This document shows, in pieces, positions 54,746 through 54,943 of a stretch of DNA of 54,943 nt. Position 1 is the stretch's first letter, and the number at the start of each line of letters is the position of its first letter. The DNA is from Lentisphaerales bacterium (GTDB taxonomy: Bacteria; Verrucomicrobiota; Lentisphaeria; Lentisphaerales; Lentisphaeraceae). Position numbers and translations under genes: made by a program. The stretch lies in the NCBI GenBank assembly GCA_022446985.1, contig JAKVBD010000034.1, positions 1 to 54,943 of the forward strand, written 5' to 3'. A model generated the notes under the pieces. It saw only the letters and a program-made list of their open reading frames with translations, searched no databases and was not told where the DNA came from.

Positions 54746-54943
54746 TATGGCTTTAGAAAAATTCCGTTTCTTCTTTTGAAAGTAAGTATCAAACACAGAG
54801 CAGATATTTCCAATAAATAATCTACCTTCAAGCCTTATACAGATTCTTTCATTTTTTATCTCTATAAACGGACATTCTTTCTAAATTTAGCCACAAAGTA
54901 TTTAACATAAGATATTTAAATTGTTTTTGAAAAGAAAAAATGC
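54746..54943. other. Terminal stretch without a recognised gene
   Basis: No ORF with a ribosome site or family match on either strand, and no clear hairpin. It is A/T-rich and may hold the promoter of a gene beyond the window. Confidence 0.4.

Overview
The window is AT-rich bacterial chromosome. It looks like a marine Lentisphaerota or related PVC-superphylum bacterium. The grounds are a secreted sulfatase, a SUMF1-type protein, a Ser/Thr kinase with the DWG (not DFG) motif next to an ECF-like sigma factor, secreted HEAT- and LRR-type proteins, and a Gram-negative envelope (BamA, Tsx-type porin remnant, lipoprotein). The phylum is an inference from gene content. No phage, transposon, CRISPR array, tRNA or rRNA was seen.

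Layout. 1-9.8 kb: the 5' part of a dimeric glycyl-tRNA synthetase gene; a gene split by one in-frame TAG; and a minus-strand operon sbcD-sbcC-LRR lipoprotein. 9.8-13.2 kb: a small intact ORF, a small broken gene, and a roughly 2.6 kb fossil of one large protein (XRE-type HTH, STAND/AAA ATPase, UrtA-like binding domain) carrying many stops, frameshifts and a perfect 16-bp inverted repeat. 13.2-21.9 kb: a HEAT-type secreted protein, a ROK kinase, nadA with an aldo/keto reductase, a receiver-domain protein, a decayed Tsx/OmpK-type channel gene and tgt. 21.9-22.4 kb: a promoter and a three-hairpin structured RNA ending in an intrinsic terminator, which I take to be an undescribed small RNA. 22.4-35.4 kb: a sulfatase, a LamG-plus-papain-like secreted protein, leuA with an epimerase, prfC, a SUMF1-domain protein, mscS, hisE, hemD, and a kinase-sigma factor pair. 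35.4-43.2 kb (minus): sucCD, a coiled-coil membrane protein with a proline/glycine repeat tail, mutS and hisG.

43.3-53.8 kb is a tightly packed plus-strand run: pth-rpsF-ssb-rpsR-rplI-dnaB-bamA-fur-purL-purQ. Gaps are mostly 1-33 bases, and it has a good promoter in front and an intrinsic terminator behind. It joins translation (Pth, S6, S18, L9), replication (SSB, DnaB), outer-membrane assembly (BamA), metal regulation (Fur) and purine synthesis (PurL/PurQ). The window ends with an arsenate-reductase-type phosphatase and a small secreted cysteine protein.

The observations most worth following are: (1) the candidate sRNA at 22180-22334, two of whose three hairpins carry the same pyrimidine-rich loop; (2) the kinase at 33486, whose glycine loop has a lysine in place of the third glycine and whose beta-3 lysine is missing, as in eukaryotic WNK kinases, and which sits beside its own sigma factor; (3) the reconstructed fossil sensor at 10.5-13.1 kb; (4) the single-stop gene at 1.3-2.4 kb; and (5) a short upstream ORF overlapping the start of the repeat-tailed membrane protein.
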